From Ga0077555 sp031406575 (GTDB taxonomy: Bacteria > Pseudomonadota > Alphaproteobacteria > Rhizobiales > Hyphomicrobiaceae), in contig JANOHP010000015.1 in the NCBI GenBank assembly GCA_031406575.1, positions 1 through 64,000 of the forward strand: 64,000 bases of DNA. Direction: 5' to 3'. Position numbers and translations under genes: made by a program. Positions 1 through 8,609 of this stretch are shown one piece after another. The first letter of the stretch is position 1. Each line of letters opens with the position of its first letter. The notes beneath the pieces were generated by a model. The model saw only the letters and a list, made by a program, of their open reading frames with translations. It made no database searches and had not been told where the DNA came from.

Positions 1-684
1 GGCGAAGGGGATCGGCCGCAGATTTTCGGGCGTGTGCGAGTTGATGCTCTCGCGCAAGTCCTCGACGCCCTTGTTGATGCGAAACAGATACTGCGTCTTG
101 TTGGTGTCGGTAATGACGCGCTTGGGGTAGGGGAGATCATAGGCCTCATACCAGTATTCCGAGGCGAAGACGTTGTGGAACTTCGGATAGATGCGCGTGC
201 CCTCGATGATCTCCTTGAGGCCCGACGAGATCAGATAGTGGCGCACGTCGACCTTCGTTTCCGAGCGCATCTTCGCGTAGGTGTCGATCTCGCCGAACCA
301 CTCGTCGACGCCGGCAAAGAGTTCGACATCGCGGCCGAGCGCGGTCATCTCGGCGCGGTCGATGCGCACGCCGCGCGCCTTGGCCTTCTTGTACATCAGG
401 TGCATGTAGGTGATCAGCGGATCGGCGCCCTGCGCTTTCGACAGCCGATTGGACTCCGCCCAGAACGCCTTCGCATCCATGCCGATTTTGGGCAGGAACG
501 TGTATTCCTGCATCGGCTTGGGCGATAGAGTGCCGTCGAAATCGTAGACGAGGGCAATCGTGCGCTTTTCGAATTGCGCCCGCTCCGGCGACTTCGTCGG
601 GTTCGCGCGCTTGACGGGCTTGGGGTCGCTGTCCGTCGAACGGCTCACCGCTCTGCCACCCCGGATCGACACACGCTCGGTCAT
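1..684 (-). CDS. HAD-family hydrolase, 3' end beyond window (partial)
   Basis: The reading frame runs leftwards from an ATG at 684 and stays open to the window edge, so at least 228 residues are seen and the C-terminus is missing. The Asp-rich motif I of haloacid dehalogenase-like phosphatases (VYDFDGTL) lies near residue 44, after a basic, probably disordered N-terminal stretch. A later segment (RHYLISSGLKEIIEG) fits HAD motif II with its Ser/Thr. The family hydrolyses phosphate esters through an aspartyl-phosphate intermediate. The substrate cannot be told from this part. An ATG in another frame 32 bases upstream does not lead into the motif. The ribosome site is weak, so the exact start is uncertain. 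Confidence 0.75.
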   Translation of the reverse strand, partial: MTERVSIRGGRAVSRSTDSDPKPVKRANPTKSPERAQFEKRTIALVYDFDGTLSPKPMQEYTFLPKIGMDAKAFWAESNRLSKAQGADPLITYMHLMYKKAKARGVRIDRAEMTALGRDVELFAGVDEWFGEIDTYAKMRSETKVDVRHYLISSGLKEIIEGTRIYPKFHNVFASEYWYEAYDLPYPKRVITDTNKTQYLFRINKGVEDLRESINSHTPENLRPIPFA

Positions 685-865
685 AGGACTGTTCCAGAAA
701 TTCATCGGCCATGCTCGAGCCGACTTGCATGCGCATCATGCTCTGATTCGGTTGGCAGCGTGAAGTCGAGACCGGCGCGATCTTCAAGGACGGCAGGTAC
801 GCGAGCGTTGTGCCACTTGCCATCTTGGCTTGCGATCTCCATGGCAATTCCATTCCCGAAACCAG

Positions 866-908
866 CCCCACTCTCGACGTCACCCCCGCGCAGGCGGGCC
901 CCCACGGC
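866..908 (-). repeat. Palindromic repeat, family A copy 1
   Basis: The core is a GC palindrome (cccgcgcaggcggg) flanked by gtcgac-like and cccacgg sequence. In the opposite orientation it matches the copies at 936 and 39500. When translated, repeats of this kind give the MPAKAGxHD string often seen in spurious proteobacterial proteins. Confidence 0.7.
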
Positions 909-935
909 ACGGATCAGCGAAGCCGTACCCCCATT

Positions 936-976
936 TCGAGGTGTCGTGGGTGCCCGCCTCCGCGGGCATGACGTTG
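936..976 (+). repeat. Palindromic repeat, family A copy 2
   Basis: The core tgcccgcctccgcgggca is preceded by gaggtgtcgtggg and followed by tgacgt. It faces copy 1 head to head, about 30 bases away. The closest relative in the window is the copy at 39500, with the same flanks. Confidence 0.7.
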
Positions 977-1137
977 AATTTATAGCGATCGCGCGACCCG
1001 GCGCCCCCTCACGGGTCTCACTTCGCTCTGGCCTCGTGCCTCGAGCTGGGCGAGGATGCTGCCCCGTGTCCGCTTGCTGGCGCTCTTTCAGGAGTGACTC
1101 TCCGTTGGTCATTGGGCGGTTTGGGGAGGAGTGAGAC

Positions 1138-2193
1138 ATGGCATTCGAACTGGGCATCTTCGAGGAGTTCTGGCGGCGCGACGGCCAGACCGAGGCCGGT
1201 GCCTTCCGCGATGGTTTCGCCCAGATCGATGCTGCCGAGCGCTATGGCATCGACGTCGCGTGGTTGGCCGAATTGCACGTGGCGCCGCAGCGCTCGGTCT
1301 TGGCCGCGCCACTCAACATTGCGAGTGCGGTCGCCATGCGGACACGGCGCATCAAGATCGGCATCGCCGTACAGGTGCTGCCGCTGTGCCACCCCCTGCG
1401 GCTTGCGGAGGAAGTGGCGACTGTCGATCATGTCAGCGGCGGGCGTCTCATATTCGGCGTCGGACGCAGCGGCTTTGCCCGCACCTATGAAGCCTACGGC
1501 ATCCCCTATGCCGAGAGCCGCGAGCGGTTTGCGGAAGTGTTGGCTATTTTACAGAAGGCCTTCACCGAGGAGCGGTTCTCTTACGAGGGGCGCTATCACA
1601 GGTTCAGCAACGTGCATCTGGTGCCCAAGCCCGTGCAGAAGCCATACCCCGAGATCCGCGTCGCTGCATCGGCCTACGACACCTACCCGGTGATCGGCGC
1701 GGCAGGCCATCCGATCCTGATCGCGGTGCGGCAGGGCAAGGTCGAAGAACTCGCGCCCCACATTGCCGCCTATCGCGAGGCCTTCGCGCGCAGCGGCAAG
1801 CCCGGCCGTGGCGGCATTTATTTGCGCGTGCCCGTCTACGTCGGCGCCACATCGCAGGACGCGCGGGCGGAGCCCGAGCATTCGATCATGACGTTTTATC
1901 GCGAACTGGGCGCGCAGATCGCCAAGACGGCGGGCGGCCCCGGCGTTCTGGCGAGCGAGAACCGTGGCGCGCGTGGCGCCGCCTTGCAGACCGTCACCTA
2001 CGAAGAAGCACTCGCCCAGAAGGTTATCGTCGGGTCGGCCGCCGAGGTCGCGGCGCGCATCAACGAGCTGAAAGAAACGCTGGGCATCGATGGCGTCCTC
2101 GCCGAGCCCAACTGCGGCGGTCTCATCCCCCACGAAAAAGTCGTCGCCTCGCTCCGCCGCCTCGGCGAAGACGTGGGACCAAAGGTGCGGTGA
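1138..2193 (+). CDS. LLM-class flavin-dependent oxidoreductase (luciferase-like)
   Basis: The 351-residue protein has the bacterial luciferase-like TIM barrel fold. It begins with the typical N-terminal strand (MAFELGIFEEFW), followed by a segment resembling the flavin-binding region (VDHVSGGRLIFGVGRSG, near residue 100) and a C-terminal helix with a GSAAEVAARI-type motif. Such enzymes use FMNH2 or F420 to oxidise small organic substrates. The substrate is unknown here. A good ribosome site (gaggagtgag) precedes the ATG. The gene lies just upstream of the sarcosine oxidase operon on the same strand, but a 160-base gap with a long hairpin separates them, so co-function is only a guess. Confidence 0.88.
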   Translation: MAFELGIFEEFWRRDGQTEAGAFRDGFAQIDAAERYGIDVAWLAELHVAPQRSVLAAPLNIASAVAMRTRRIKIGIAVQVLPLCHPLRLAEEVATVDHVSGGRLIFGVGRSGFARTYEAYGIPYAESRERFAEVLAILQKAFTEERFSYEGRYHRFSNVHLVPKPVQKPYPEIRVAASAYDTYPVIGAAGHPILIAVRQGKVEELAPHIAAYREAFARSGKPGRGGIYLRVPVYVGATSQDARAEPEHSIMTFYRELGAQIAKTAGGPGVLASENRGARGAALQTVTYEEALAQKVIVGSAAEVAARINELKETLGIDGVLAEPNCGGLIPHEKVVASLRRLGEDVGPKVR

Positions 2194-2203
2194 GGCCGTA
2201 GGC

Positions 2204-2303
2204 CCGTAGCGCAAGTGCGAAGCGTATTTAGCCGGGTCCGAAGTTCCATCGGCGAAGGTTCAGTTCGTGGCGGCGCAATACGCTTCGCACTTGCGCCCTA
2301 CGG
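2204..2303. repeat. Long inverted repeat (hairpin) before soxB
   Basis: Arms at 2204-2228 and 2277-2303 are almost perfectly complementary over about 25 bases (core gcaagtgcgaagcgtatt), around a loop of roughly 48 bases. The element fills the gap between the flavin oxidoreductase and soxB. It could act as an RNA stem-loop terminator/attenuator or be a dispersed palindromic repeat. No T-run follows either arm. Confidence 0.75.
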
Positions 2304-2355
2304 TTGCTACGGATATTCGACATCGAGGCCGATGTCGCCGGGGAATGGTCACGCG

Positions 2356-3606
2356 ATGCGATATTCGATCTGGAGCCTGATGCGCGAGGCGCTGTCGGGA
2401 AATCGCGGATGGCCCGAACAATGGCGCTCGCCCGAGCCGAAGGCGGCCTATGATGCGGTGATCGTCGGCGGCGGCGGGCATGGGCTGGCCACGGCCTACT
2501 ACCTCGCCAAAGTGCACGGGCTCACCAATATCGCCGTCGTCGAGAAGGGCTGGATCGGCGGCGGCAACACGGGCCGCAACACCACGATCATTCGCTCCAA
2601 CTATCTGTGCGAGCCGTCGGAAGCGATTTACGAGCACGCGATGAAACTCTGGGAGGGGCTGTCGGCGGAGCTCAACTACAACGTCATGTACTCACCGCGC
2701 GGCGTCATGATGCTGGCCCACACGGTGCACGACATCCAGGTGTTCCAGCGGCACGTGCACGCCAATCGGCTCGCCGGCATCGACAACGAATGGCTGAGCC
2801 CGGCGGAGGCGAAGGCGTTCTGCCCGCCGCTGAACATTTCATCGCGCCTGCGATATCCCGTGCTCGGCGCGGCCCTGCAACGGCGCGGCGGTACGGCCCG
2901 CCACGACGCGGTGGCCTGGGGTTATGCGCGGGGCGCGGATCGGCTCGGCGTCGATATCCTAGAGAACTGCGAAGTCACGGCGATCCGGCGCGATGCGGCG
3001 GGGGCGGTGGAGGCGTTGGAGACGACGCGGGGTCCAATCCGCACGCGCAAAATCGGCATCGTCGCCGCCGGCCACACGTCGGTGCTGATGGGCATGGCGG
3101 GCGTGCGCATGCCGATCGAGAGTTTCCCGTTGCAGGCGCTGGTGTCGGAACCGGTGAAGCCGGTGTTTCCGTGCGTCGTGATGTCGAACACGGTGCACGC
3201 CTACATCTCGCAGTCCGACAAGGGCGAACTCGTCATCGGCGCGGGCACCGATGTCTATACGTCCTACAGCCAGACCGGTGGCCTGCACATCACCACGCAC
3301 ACGGTCGATGCGATCTGCGACCTGTTCCCGATGTTTCGCCGCCTGCGCATGCTGCGCAACTGGGGCGGAATCGTCGACGTGACACCGGATCGCTCCCCGA
3401 TTATCGGCAAGACGCCGGTGCCGGGGTTGTTCGTCAACTGCGGCTGGGGCACGGGCGGCTTCAAGGCGACGCCGGGTTCGGGCCACGTCTTTGCGGCGAC
3501 GATCGCACGCGGTGAGCCGCACCCGATTGCCGCGCCGTTCACTTTGGAGCGTTTTACGACGGGAGATTTGATCGACGAAGCGGCGGCTGCCGCGGTGGCG
3601 CATTGA
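2356..3606 (+). CDS. soxB: Sarcosine oxidase, beta subunit
   Basis: The 416-residue protein is the FAD/FMN-bearing subunit of heterotetrameric sarcosine oxidase. This enzyme demethylates sarcosine to glycine and passes the methyl group to tetrahydrofolate. The N-terminus (RYSIWSLMREAL) and the Rossmann dinucleotide site (VIVGGGGHGLATAYYLAK, residues 35-52) match SoxB closely. His183 in ARHDAVAW corresponds to the family's covalent FMN attachment site. The start at 2356 is chosen because family members begin here and the upstream in-frame codons run through the hairpin. Its ribosome site is weak. The soxD, soxA and soxG genes follow on the same strand. Confidence 0.95.
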   Translation: MRYSIWSLMREALSGNRGWPEQWRSPEPKAAYDAVIVGGGGHGLATAYYLAKVHGLTNIAVVEKGWIGGGNTGRNTTIIRSNYLCEPSEAIYEHAMKLWEGLSAELNYNVMYSPRGVMMLAHTVHDIQVFQRHVHANRLAGIDNEWLSPAEAKAFCPPLNISSRLRYPVLGAALQRRGGTARHDAVAWGYARGADRLGVDILENCEVTAIRRDAAGAVEALETTRGPIRTRKIGIVAAGHTSVLMGMAGVRMPIESFPLQALVSEPVKPVFPCVVMSNTVHAYISQSDKGELVIGAGTDVYTSYSQTGGLHITTHTVDAICDLFPMFRRLRMLRNWGGIVDVTPDRSPIIGKTPVPGLFVNCGWGTGGFKATPGSGHVFAATIARGEPHPIAAPFTLERFTTGDLIDEAAAAAVAH

Positions 3607-3612
3607 AGGAGG

Positions 3613-3735
3613 TGCGGCAGTCGGCAGTCGCAATTGGGTTTGGCGAGTCGCCGACGCTTGCAGTTGACCTCTCATTCGGTCCACTTACTGCCGACTGCCG
3701 ACTGCCGACTGCCGACTGCCGACTGCCGACTGCCC
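3613..3735. repeat. ACTGCCG short tandem repeats with inverted partner
   Basis: Seven 7-base units of ACTGCCG run from 3687 to about 3735. Two units of the complement (CGGCAGT) lie at 3615-3629. Together they can form a stem around a 57-base loop, in the gap between soxB and the cupin gene. The array is too short and its unit too small for a CRISPR. Confidence 0.85.
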
Positions 3736-3747
3736 GAGGAGCGTGTC

Positions 3748-4239
3748 ATGACCAGAGGGTCGAAAGTTTTCCTACCAACCGACGTGGTCGAAAATACGTC
3801 ATCGACATACCCCGAACCGTTCCTGCAATCGCAGACACAGCGCGCTTATCGCCGTCTCGGTGATCACGCAGGCCTGAAAAACTACGGCGTCAACCTCGTG
3901 CGCGTCATGCCCGGCGGACAATCGTCGGCGCGGCATGCGCATTCCAAGCAGGACGAGTTCGTGTACGTCATCGAAGGCGAGCTGGTGCTGGTCACGGATG
4001 CGGATCGCGAGACGGTTGGTCCGGGCGCCTGCATCGGCTTTCCAGCGGGTACGGGCGACGGCCATCACTTCCTCAACCTCGGCGATCGGGATGCGACTTT
4101 CCTCGTCGTCGGTGACCGCACCCAGAGCGACGAGGTGAGCTATCCCGATATCGACCTCGCCTGGAAAAGGGGCAGCGACGGCGTGAAAGGTTACTTTCAC
4201 AAGGACGGCACGCCGTATCCCCCCGCCCCTCGGACCTGA
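3748..4239 (+). CDS. Cupin-domain protein inside the sarcosine oxidase operon
   Basis: The 163-residue protein has one double-stranded beta-helix. Cupin motif 1 is seen in ARHAHSKQDEFVYVIEGELV (His, His, Glu as metal ligands) and motif 2 around GPGACIGFPAGTGDGHHF. Similar proteins are annotated only as cupins, and a catalytic role is not known. The start at the ATG after gaggagcgtgtc is preferred, because the longer frame upstream only translates the tandem repeat. It separates soxB from soxD, which are normally adjacent, so a link to sarcosine or methylated-amine metabolism is inferred from context only. Confidence 0.88.
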   Translation: MTRGSKVFLPTDVVENTSSTYPEPFLQSQTQRAYRRLGDHAGLKNYGVNLVRVMPGGQSSARHAHSKQDEFVYVIEGELVLVTDADRETVGPGACIGFPAGTGDGHHFLNLGDRDATFLVVGDRTQSDEVSYPDIDLAWKRGSDGVKGYFHKDGTPYPPAPRT

Positions 4240-4246
4240 GCCCCGC

Positions 4247-4540
4247 ATGCTGCTGCTCGACTGCCCCTACTGCCGCATGGCGCGCCCGGAGATCGAATTT
4301 CGGCACGCCGGGGAGGCCCACATCGCACGGCCTCTCGATCCGTCGGCGGCGAACGAGGCCGAGTGGGCCGATTATCTCTACATGCGCTCGAACCCCAAAG
4401 GCCTGCACGCCGAACGCTGGCGCCACCTGCACGGCTGCGGCCGGTTTTTCAATGCGCTGCGCGACACCATCAGCGATCGCATCGTGACAACCTACGAGGC
4501 CGGAAAACCGCGCCCCGATCGGCAGGAGGGCAGCGTTTGA
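4247..4540 (+). CDS. soxD: Sarcosine oxidase, delta subunit
   Basis: The 97-residue protein is the small zinc-binding subunit of heterotetrameric sarcosine oxidase. Cys6 and Cys9 (CPYC) with His60 and Cys64 (RHLHGCG) match the zinc ligands of the family. The conserved stretches GEAHIARPLDPS and EWADYLYMR are present. It starts 7 bases after the cupin stop, so it is probably co-translated with it. A 490-base repeat-filled gap separates it from soxA. Confidence 0.95.
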   Translation: MLLLDCPYCRMARPEIEFRHAGEAHIARPLDPSAANEAEWADYLYMRSNPKGLHAERWRHLHGCGRFFNALRDTISDRIVTTYEAGKPRPDRQEGSV

Positions 4541-4560
4541 ACACATATCGCGATTGTGTC

Positions 4561-4762
4561 CCTCTCGCCGTTTCCCGGAGGTCGCGCCCGGGGTGCGGCC
4601 ATCCGGGATCACGTCGGTGCAGCATTGGCGCAACGCCGCCAGCACGTTGCAACGCGCGCCAGCGTCGTCGTGGAGGGGCGGTAACGACCGACGCGAACCC
4701 GGCTCTCCGCAGCGCTACAGCGCTGCTTCGGCCGGGAAGCAGAAGGAAGGCAGCGCCATCGC
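4561..4762. repeat. Long palindromic repeat, family B copy 1 (MITE/REP-like)
   Basis: The left end carries tttcccggaggtcgcgcccg and the right end ccggctctccgcagcgct followed by gcttcggccgggaagc, so the ends are imperfect inverted repeats about 190 bases apart. It lies between soxD and soxA, directly before a second copy. No gene is supported inside it. Confidence 0.75.
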
Positions 4763-4811
4763 GCCGCTCGGGGCGGGACACCGGGCGAAAATATTGCGGT
4801 CAGGTGCACCG

Positions 4812-5002
4812 CTCTCCCCCTGGTTTCCCGGAGGTCGCGCCCGTGGCGCGGGCATCCGGGACCTTTCCCGATGCAGTATTGACGCAACGCAGCCCCTCGG
4901 CTGCAAGGCGCGCCAGTAGCATCGCCGCGCACGACAATGAGCGGGAAAGGCCCCGGCTCTGCGCAGCGCGAGGGCGCTGCTTCGGCCGAGGAAACAGGGG
5001 GG
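4812..5002. repeat. Long palindromic repeat, family B copy 2
   Basis: The left end is ccccctggtttcccggagg and the right end gcttcggccgaggaaacaggg, giving terminal inverted repeats around 150 bases of less conserved sequence. It has the same orientation as copy 1 and ends about 30 bases before the soxA start, so it forms the immediate leader of soxA. Confidence 0.78.
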
Positions 5003-5030
5003 GCGAGTGGCGCTGTCAGGGCCTGCACCC

Positions 5031-8000
5031 ATGACGCAGCCCTATCGACTTGCCTGGGGTGGTCGCGTCAATCGAGCGCGCTTGCTCGCGTTCACGTTCG
5101 ATGGGCGGCGGCTCACGGGCTATGCCGGCGACACCCTGGCATCTGCGCTATTGGCCAACGGCGTGCATCTCGTCGGTCGGTCGTTCAAATATCACCGGCC
5201 GCGCGGTATTCTGTCGGCGGGCAGTGAGGAGCCCAATGCGCTCGTCACGATCGATCGCGGCGCGGGACGTGTGACGCCCAATCTGCGCGCCACGGAAGTC
5301 GACCTCACCGATGGCTTGATCGCGCGCAGCCAGAACCGCTGGCCCTCGCTGGCGGTCGATGTGGGGGCAGCGAGCGACCTGTTGGCGCCGCTGTTTTCAG
5401 CCGGGTTTTACTACAAGACATTCATGGGGCCGGGTGCGCTGGGCGCCAGTCGATTGTGGGCGAAAGTCTACGAGCCGCTGATCCGCCGCGCGGCAGGCCT
5501 GGGGCGTGCGCCCGATGCCGCCGATCCCGACCGCTACGCCAGCCGTTACGCGCATTGCGATGTGCTGGTGGTCGGCGCGGGGGCTGCAGGTCTGGCTGCC
5601 GCACTCGCAGCGTCCGAATGTGGTGCAAGCGTCATAGTGTGCGATGAGCAAGCCGAGATGGGTGGATGGCTGCTCAGCGACGCGTCCGGCGTGATCGACG
5701 AACAACCGACACACGCGTGGCTGTCAGCAGCACTCGACACGCTCGCGGCCCGCGAAAACATCCGCGTATTGCCACGCACGACGGCGTTCGGCATGTTTGC
5801 GCAGGGTTTCGTCGGATTGGCGCAACGCGTCAGCGACCACCTTGCGGAGCCGCTGACCGACATGCCGCGCGAACGCCTGTGGCAGGTGCGCGCCAAACAG
5901 ATCGTTCTGGCGACCGGCGCCCTCGAACGTCCGCTCGTGTTTCGGGGCAACGATCGGCCGGGCATCGTGTTGGCTGATGCGGCGCGCACGTATCTCAATC
6001 GTTACGCCGCAAAGCCCGGAGAACGCGCCATCGTCCTCACCGCGACGGATTCGGCGTATCTCGCGGCTGTCGACTTGGCGAACGCGGGCGTCGTCGTTCG
6101 CGTCATTGCCGACGTGCGGCCCAACCCCGGTGGCCCCGCTGTCGCGGCGGCGCGGGCACTCGGCATTCCGATCAAGCCATCCACCACCATCGTCGAAACG
6201 TACGGGCGTCATCGCATTTCACGCGCGCGGCTGGCAGCAATCACCGCTGACGATCGCACGACCGACGGCGATTGGCTCGGCTGCGACCTCCTGCTGATGT
6301 CAAGTGGCTGGACGCCCTCGGTGCATCTGTTGTCGCAGGCGCGCGGCACACTCACGTGGAACGACGCCGCCAACGCGTTCCTGCCCGATGTCGTGCCGGA
6401 GCACATGCGGCTCGCCGGCGCGTGCAGCGGATCGTTCGGCGTATCGGCGGCGCTTGCCGGGGGATGGGCCGCAGGCGCTACCGCGGCTCGAGCAACGACG
6501 GACGCGGTACCATCACGGCGCACGTTCTCCGCGAATGAACCCGCAATGTCCTGGCGCGGCATCGTCGGTGCCCTGCCGAGCGACCCATCATCCGCCAGCG
6601 CCTTCGTCGATTTTCAGAACGATGTGACGACGAAAGATTTGCGCCTCGCGACGCAGGAGGGCTTTCGCTCCGTCGAGCACGTCAAGCGCTACACGACGAC
6701 GGGCATGGCGACCGATCAGGGCAAGACGTCCAACGTCAATGCGATGGCGGTGGTGGCCTCCGCGACCGGGCGAACGATCCCGCAGGTCGGTCTGACGACG
6801 TTTCGCCAGCCCTATACGCCGGTGACGTTCGGGACCCTTGCCGGCATGAGCCGTGGCACTCTGTTCGATCCTGTGCGCCACACTCCGACGCATGCGTGGG
6901 CCGAGGTGCAGGGCGCGGTGTTCGAGGATGTGGGCCTGTGGAAGCGCGCGCGTTTTTACCCGCATTCGGGCGACGACATGCACGCGGCTGTGGCGTGCGA
7001 ATGCCGCGCCGTGCGCACCACTGTCGGTGTGTTCGACGCCTCGACGCTGGGCAAGATCGAGGTGGTCGGCCCCGATGCCGCCGAATTCCTCGAACGGCTC
7101 TACGTCAATGCATTCCACAGCCTCGCCGTCGGTCGCTGTCGCTACGGCGTGCTGCTGAACGAGGCTGGGTTCGTCATCGACGATGGCGTGATCGGCAGGC
7201 TCGCGCCCGACCGCTTCCACGTCACCACGACGACGGGCGGTGCCTCGCGCGTGCTGCACCTGATGGAAGATTATCTTCAAACGGAATTCCCGGACTTGAA
7301 GGTGTGGTTCACCTCCACGACGGAACAGTGGGCTGTGATTGCCGTGCAGGGTCCGCGCGCGCGCGACGTACTGGCGCCACTCGTCGAAGGCATCGATCTC
7401 GCGCGCACGCGACTGCCGCATATGGGGCTCGCGCAGGGGCGCGTCTGCGGTGTGGACGCCCGCGTGTTCCGCGTCAGTTTCACGGGTGAGTTGGGCTTCG
7501 AAGTGAATGTGCCCGCAGATTGGGGACTGGCCGTGTGGGAGGCCATTTGGGCGCAGGCCAACAAGCATGGCGGTGTCGCCTGCGGGACAGAGGCCATGCA
7601 CGTGTTGCGCGCGGAAAAAGGCTTCATCATCGTCGGGCAGGAGAGCGACGGTACCGTCACGCCGCACGATTTGGGGCTGGGGTGGGCCATCGGCAAAGCC
7701 AAACACGATTTCGTCGGCAAACGGTCTCTCACGCGCACCGACATGGCGACGCCCGGCCGCCGCCAGCTCGTGGGTCTGCTGACGACGGACAAACGCACGG
7801 TGCTCCAGGAAGGCGGGCAGATTACGCGCGAGCGCAGCCCCGCTGCCGGATCGCCCGCGCTCGGCCATGTCACGTCGGCCTACGCCAGCGATGCCGTTGG
7901 ACGGCCGATCGCGCTCGGCCTCGTCGCCGATGGCCGGCGTCGCATCGGCGACCGGCTGTTCGTGCCGATGCCGAACGGGTCCATCGAGGTGGACGTGGTG

Positions 8001-8045
8001 GCACCCGCTTTTTACGATCCGAAGGGGGTGCGGCTCGATGGCTGA
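5031..8045 (+). CDS. soxA: Sarcosine oxidase, alpha subunit
   Basis: At 1004 residues this is the usual size for the large SoxA subunit. The N-terminal region (GYAGDTLASALLANG) resembles the ferredoxin-like fold of the family. A NAD-binding Rossmann site (VLVVGAGAAGLAAALAA) lies near residues 181-197. The C-terminal 400 residues form an aminomethyltransferase (GcvT)-like domain that binds tetrahydrofolate and takes up the sarcosine methyl group as methylene-THF. I chose the ATG at 5031 (MTQPYRL). A GTG eight codons upstream is also possible. The stop overlaps the soxG start by 8 bases. Confidence 0.95.
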   Translation: MTQPYRLAWGGRVNRARLLAFTFDGRRLTGYAGDTLASALLANGVHLVGRSFKYHRPRGILSAGSEEPNALVTIDRGAGRVTPNLRATEVDLTDGLIARSQNRWPSLAVDVGAASDLLAPLFSAGFYYKTFMGPGALGASRLWAKVYEPLIRRAAGLGRAPDAADPDRYASRYAHCDVLVVGAGAAGLAAALAASECGASVIVCDEQAEMGGWLLSDASGVIDEQPTHAWLSAALDTLAARENIRVLPRTTAFGMFAQGFVGLAQRVSDHLAEPLTDMPRERLWQVRAKQIVLATGALERPLVFRGNDRPGIVLADAARTYLNRYAAKPGERAIVLTATDSAYLAAVDLANAGVVVRVIADVRPNPGGPAVAAARALGIPIKPSTTIVETYGRHRISRARLAAITADDRTTDGDWLGCDLLLMSSGWTPSVHLLSQARGTLTWNDAANAFLPDVVPEHMRLAGACSGSFGVSAALAGGWAAGATAARATTDAVPSRRTFSANEPAMSWRGIVGALPSDPSSASAFVDFQNDVTTKDLRLATQEGFRSVEHVKRYTTTGMATDQGKTSNVNAMAVVASATGRTIPQVGLTTFRQPYTPVTFGTLAGMSRGTLFDPVRHTPTHAWAEVQGAVFEDVGLWKRARFYPHSGDDMHAAVACECRAVRTTVGVFDASTLGKIEVVGPDAAEFLERLYVNAFHSLAVGRCRYGVLLNEAGFVIDDGVIGRLAPDRFHVTTTTGGASRVLHLMEDYLQTEFPDLKVWFTSTTEQWAVIAVQGPRARDVLAPLVEGIDLARTRLPHMGLAQGRVCGVDARVFRVSFTGELGFEVNVPADWGLAVWEAIWAQANKHGGVACGTEAMHVLRAEKGFIIVGQESDGTVTPHDLGLGWAIGKAKHDFVGKRSLTRTDMATPGRRQLVGLLTTDKRTVLQEGGQITRERSPAAGSPALGHVTSAYASDAVGRPIALGLVADGRRRIGDRLFVPMPNGSIEVDVVAPAFYDPKGVRLDG

Positions 8046-8595
8046 CCATTCGCTTCGACGCCTCTCGGCCCTGCACGGATCGTCGCTGCCGACGCGTGTC
8101 GGTGTCGTGTCCGTGACCGAGACGGAGCCGATGGCCCGCTTCGTCTATCGCGGACCGCCTGATGCCATAAGCGATGCCTTCGGCGTCGCGCTGCCGACAA
8201 CGCCTCTGCGCGCGGAGCGTGCCAACGATCGCGCCGCCCTATGGCTCGGCCCCGATGAGTGGTTGCTATTGTCGCCGGTGGAGGATGGGCGGGAGCTGTT
8301 TACTGCCATATCCATCGCACTCGGCAGCGTGCCCGCATCCGTCGTCGATGTCTCGCACCGACAGATTGGCCTCGACATCACCGGGTCGAATGCAGCGGAC
8401 TTGCTCGCCGCCGGTTGTCCGCTCGATCTCGACCTCTCGGCGTTTCCGGTGGGCATGTGCACACGCACGCTGCTCGCGAAAGCAGAAGTCATGCTATGGC
8501 GGTGCGCACCCGACGACTTTCATCTGGAGGTGCAACGCTCGTTTGCACCCTACGTCGCCGCAGTTCTGAACGAAGCGGCGCGGGATCTCGACTGA
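8038..8595 (+). CDS. soxG: Sarcosine oxidase, gamma subunit
   Basis: The 185-residue protein matches the gamma subunit of heterotetrameric sarcosine oxidase, which packs against SoxA and SoxB and has no cofactor. Family features include ALWLGPDEWLLL and DVSHRQIGLDITG. Its ATG overlaps the end of soxA by 8 bases, indicating translational coupling. This completes the four-subunit set soxB, soxD, soxA and soxG. Confidence 0.93.
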   Translation: MADHSLRRLSALHGSSLPTRVGVVSVTETEPMARFVYRGPPDAISDAFGVALPTTPLRAERANDRAALWLGPDEWLLLSPVEDGRELFTAISIALGSVPASVVDVSHRQIGLDITGSNAADLLAAGCPLDLDLSAFPVGMCTRTLLAKAEVMLWRCAPDDFHLEVQRSFAPYVAAVLNEAARDLD

Positions 8596-8609
8596 GGGCG
8601 CGTCGCCCC

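Larger units (their letters stand above)
685..1137. other. Intergenic region with head-to-head palindromic repeats
   Basis: This 450-base gap separates the divergent HAD hydrolase and flavin oxidoreductase genes. It holds two copies of a short palindromic repeat (see the repeat entries at 866 and 936). Reading frames here are antisense or repeat-derived and I do not regard them as genes. The rest shows no recognisable element apart from the ribosome site of the next gene. Confidence 0.5.

Noticed and set aside
3687..3735. ACTGCCG tandem array considered as a CRISPR or VNTR gene part
   Set aside because: The units are 7 bases with no spacers, and there are no cas genes. The open frame across it is only repeat translation and the cupin start lies after it.
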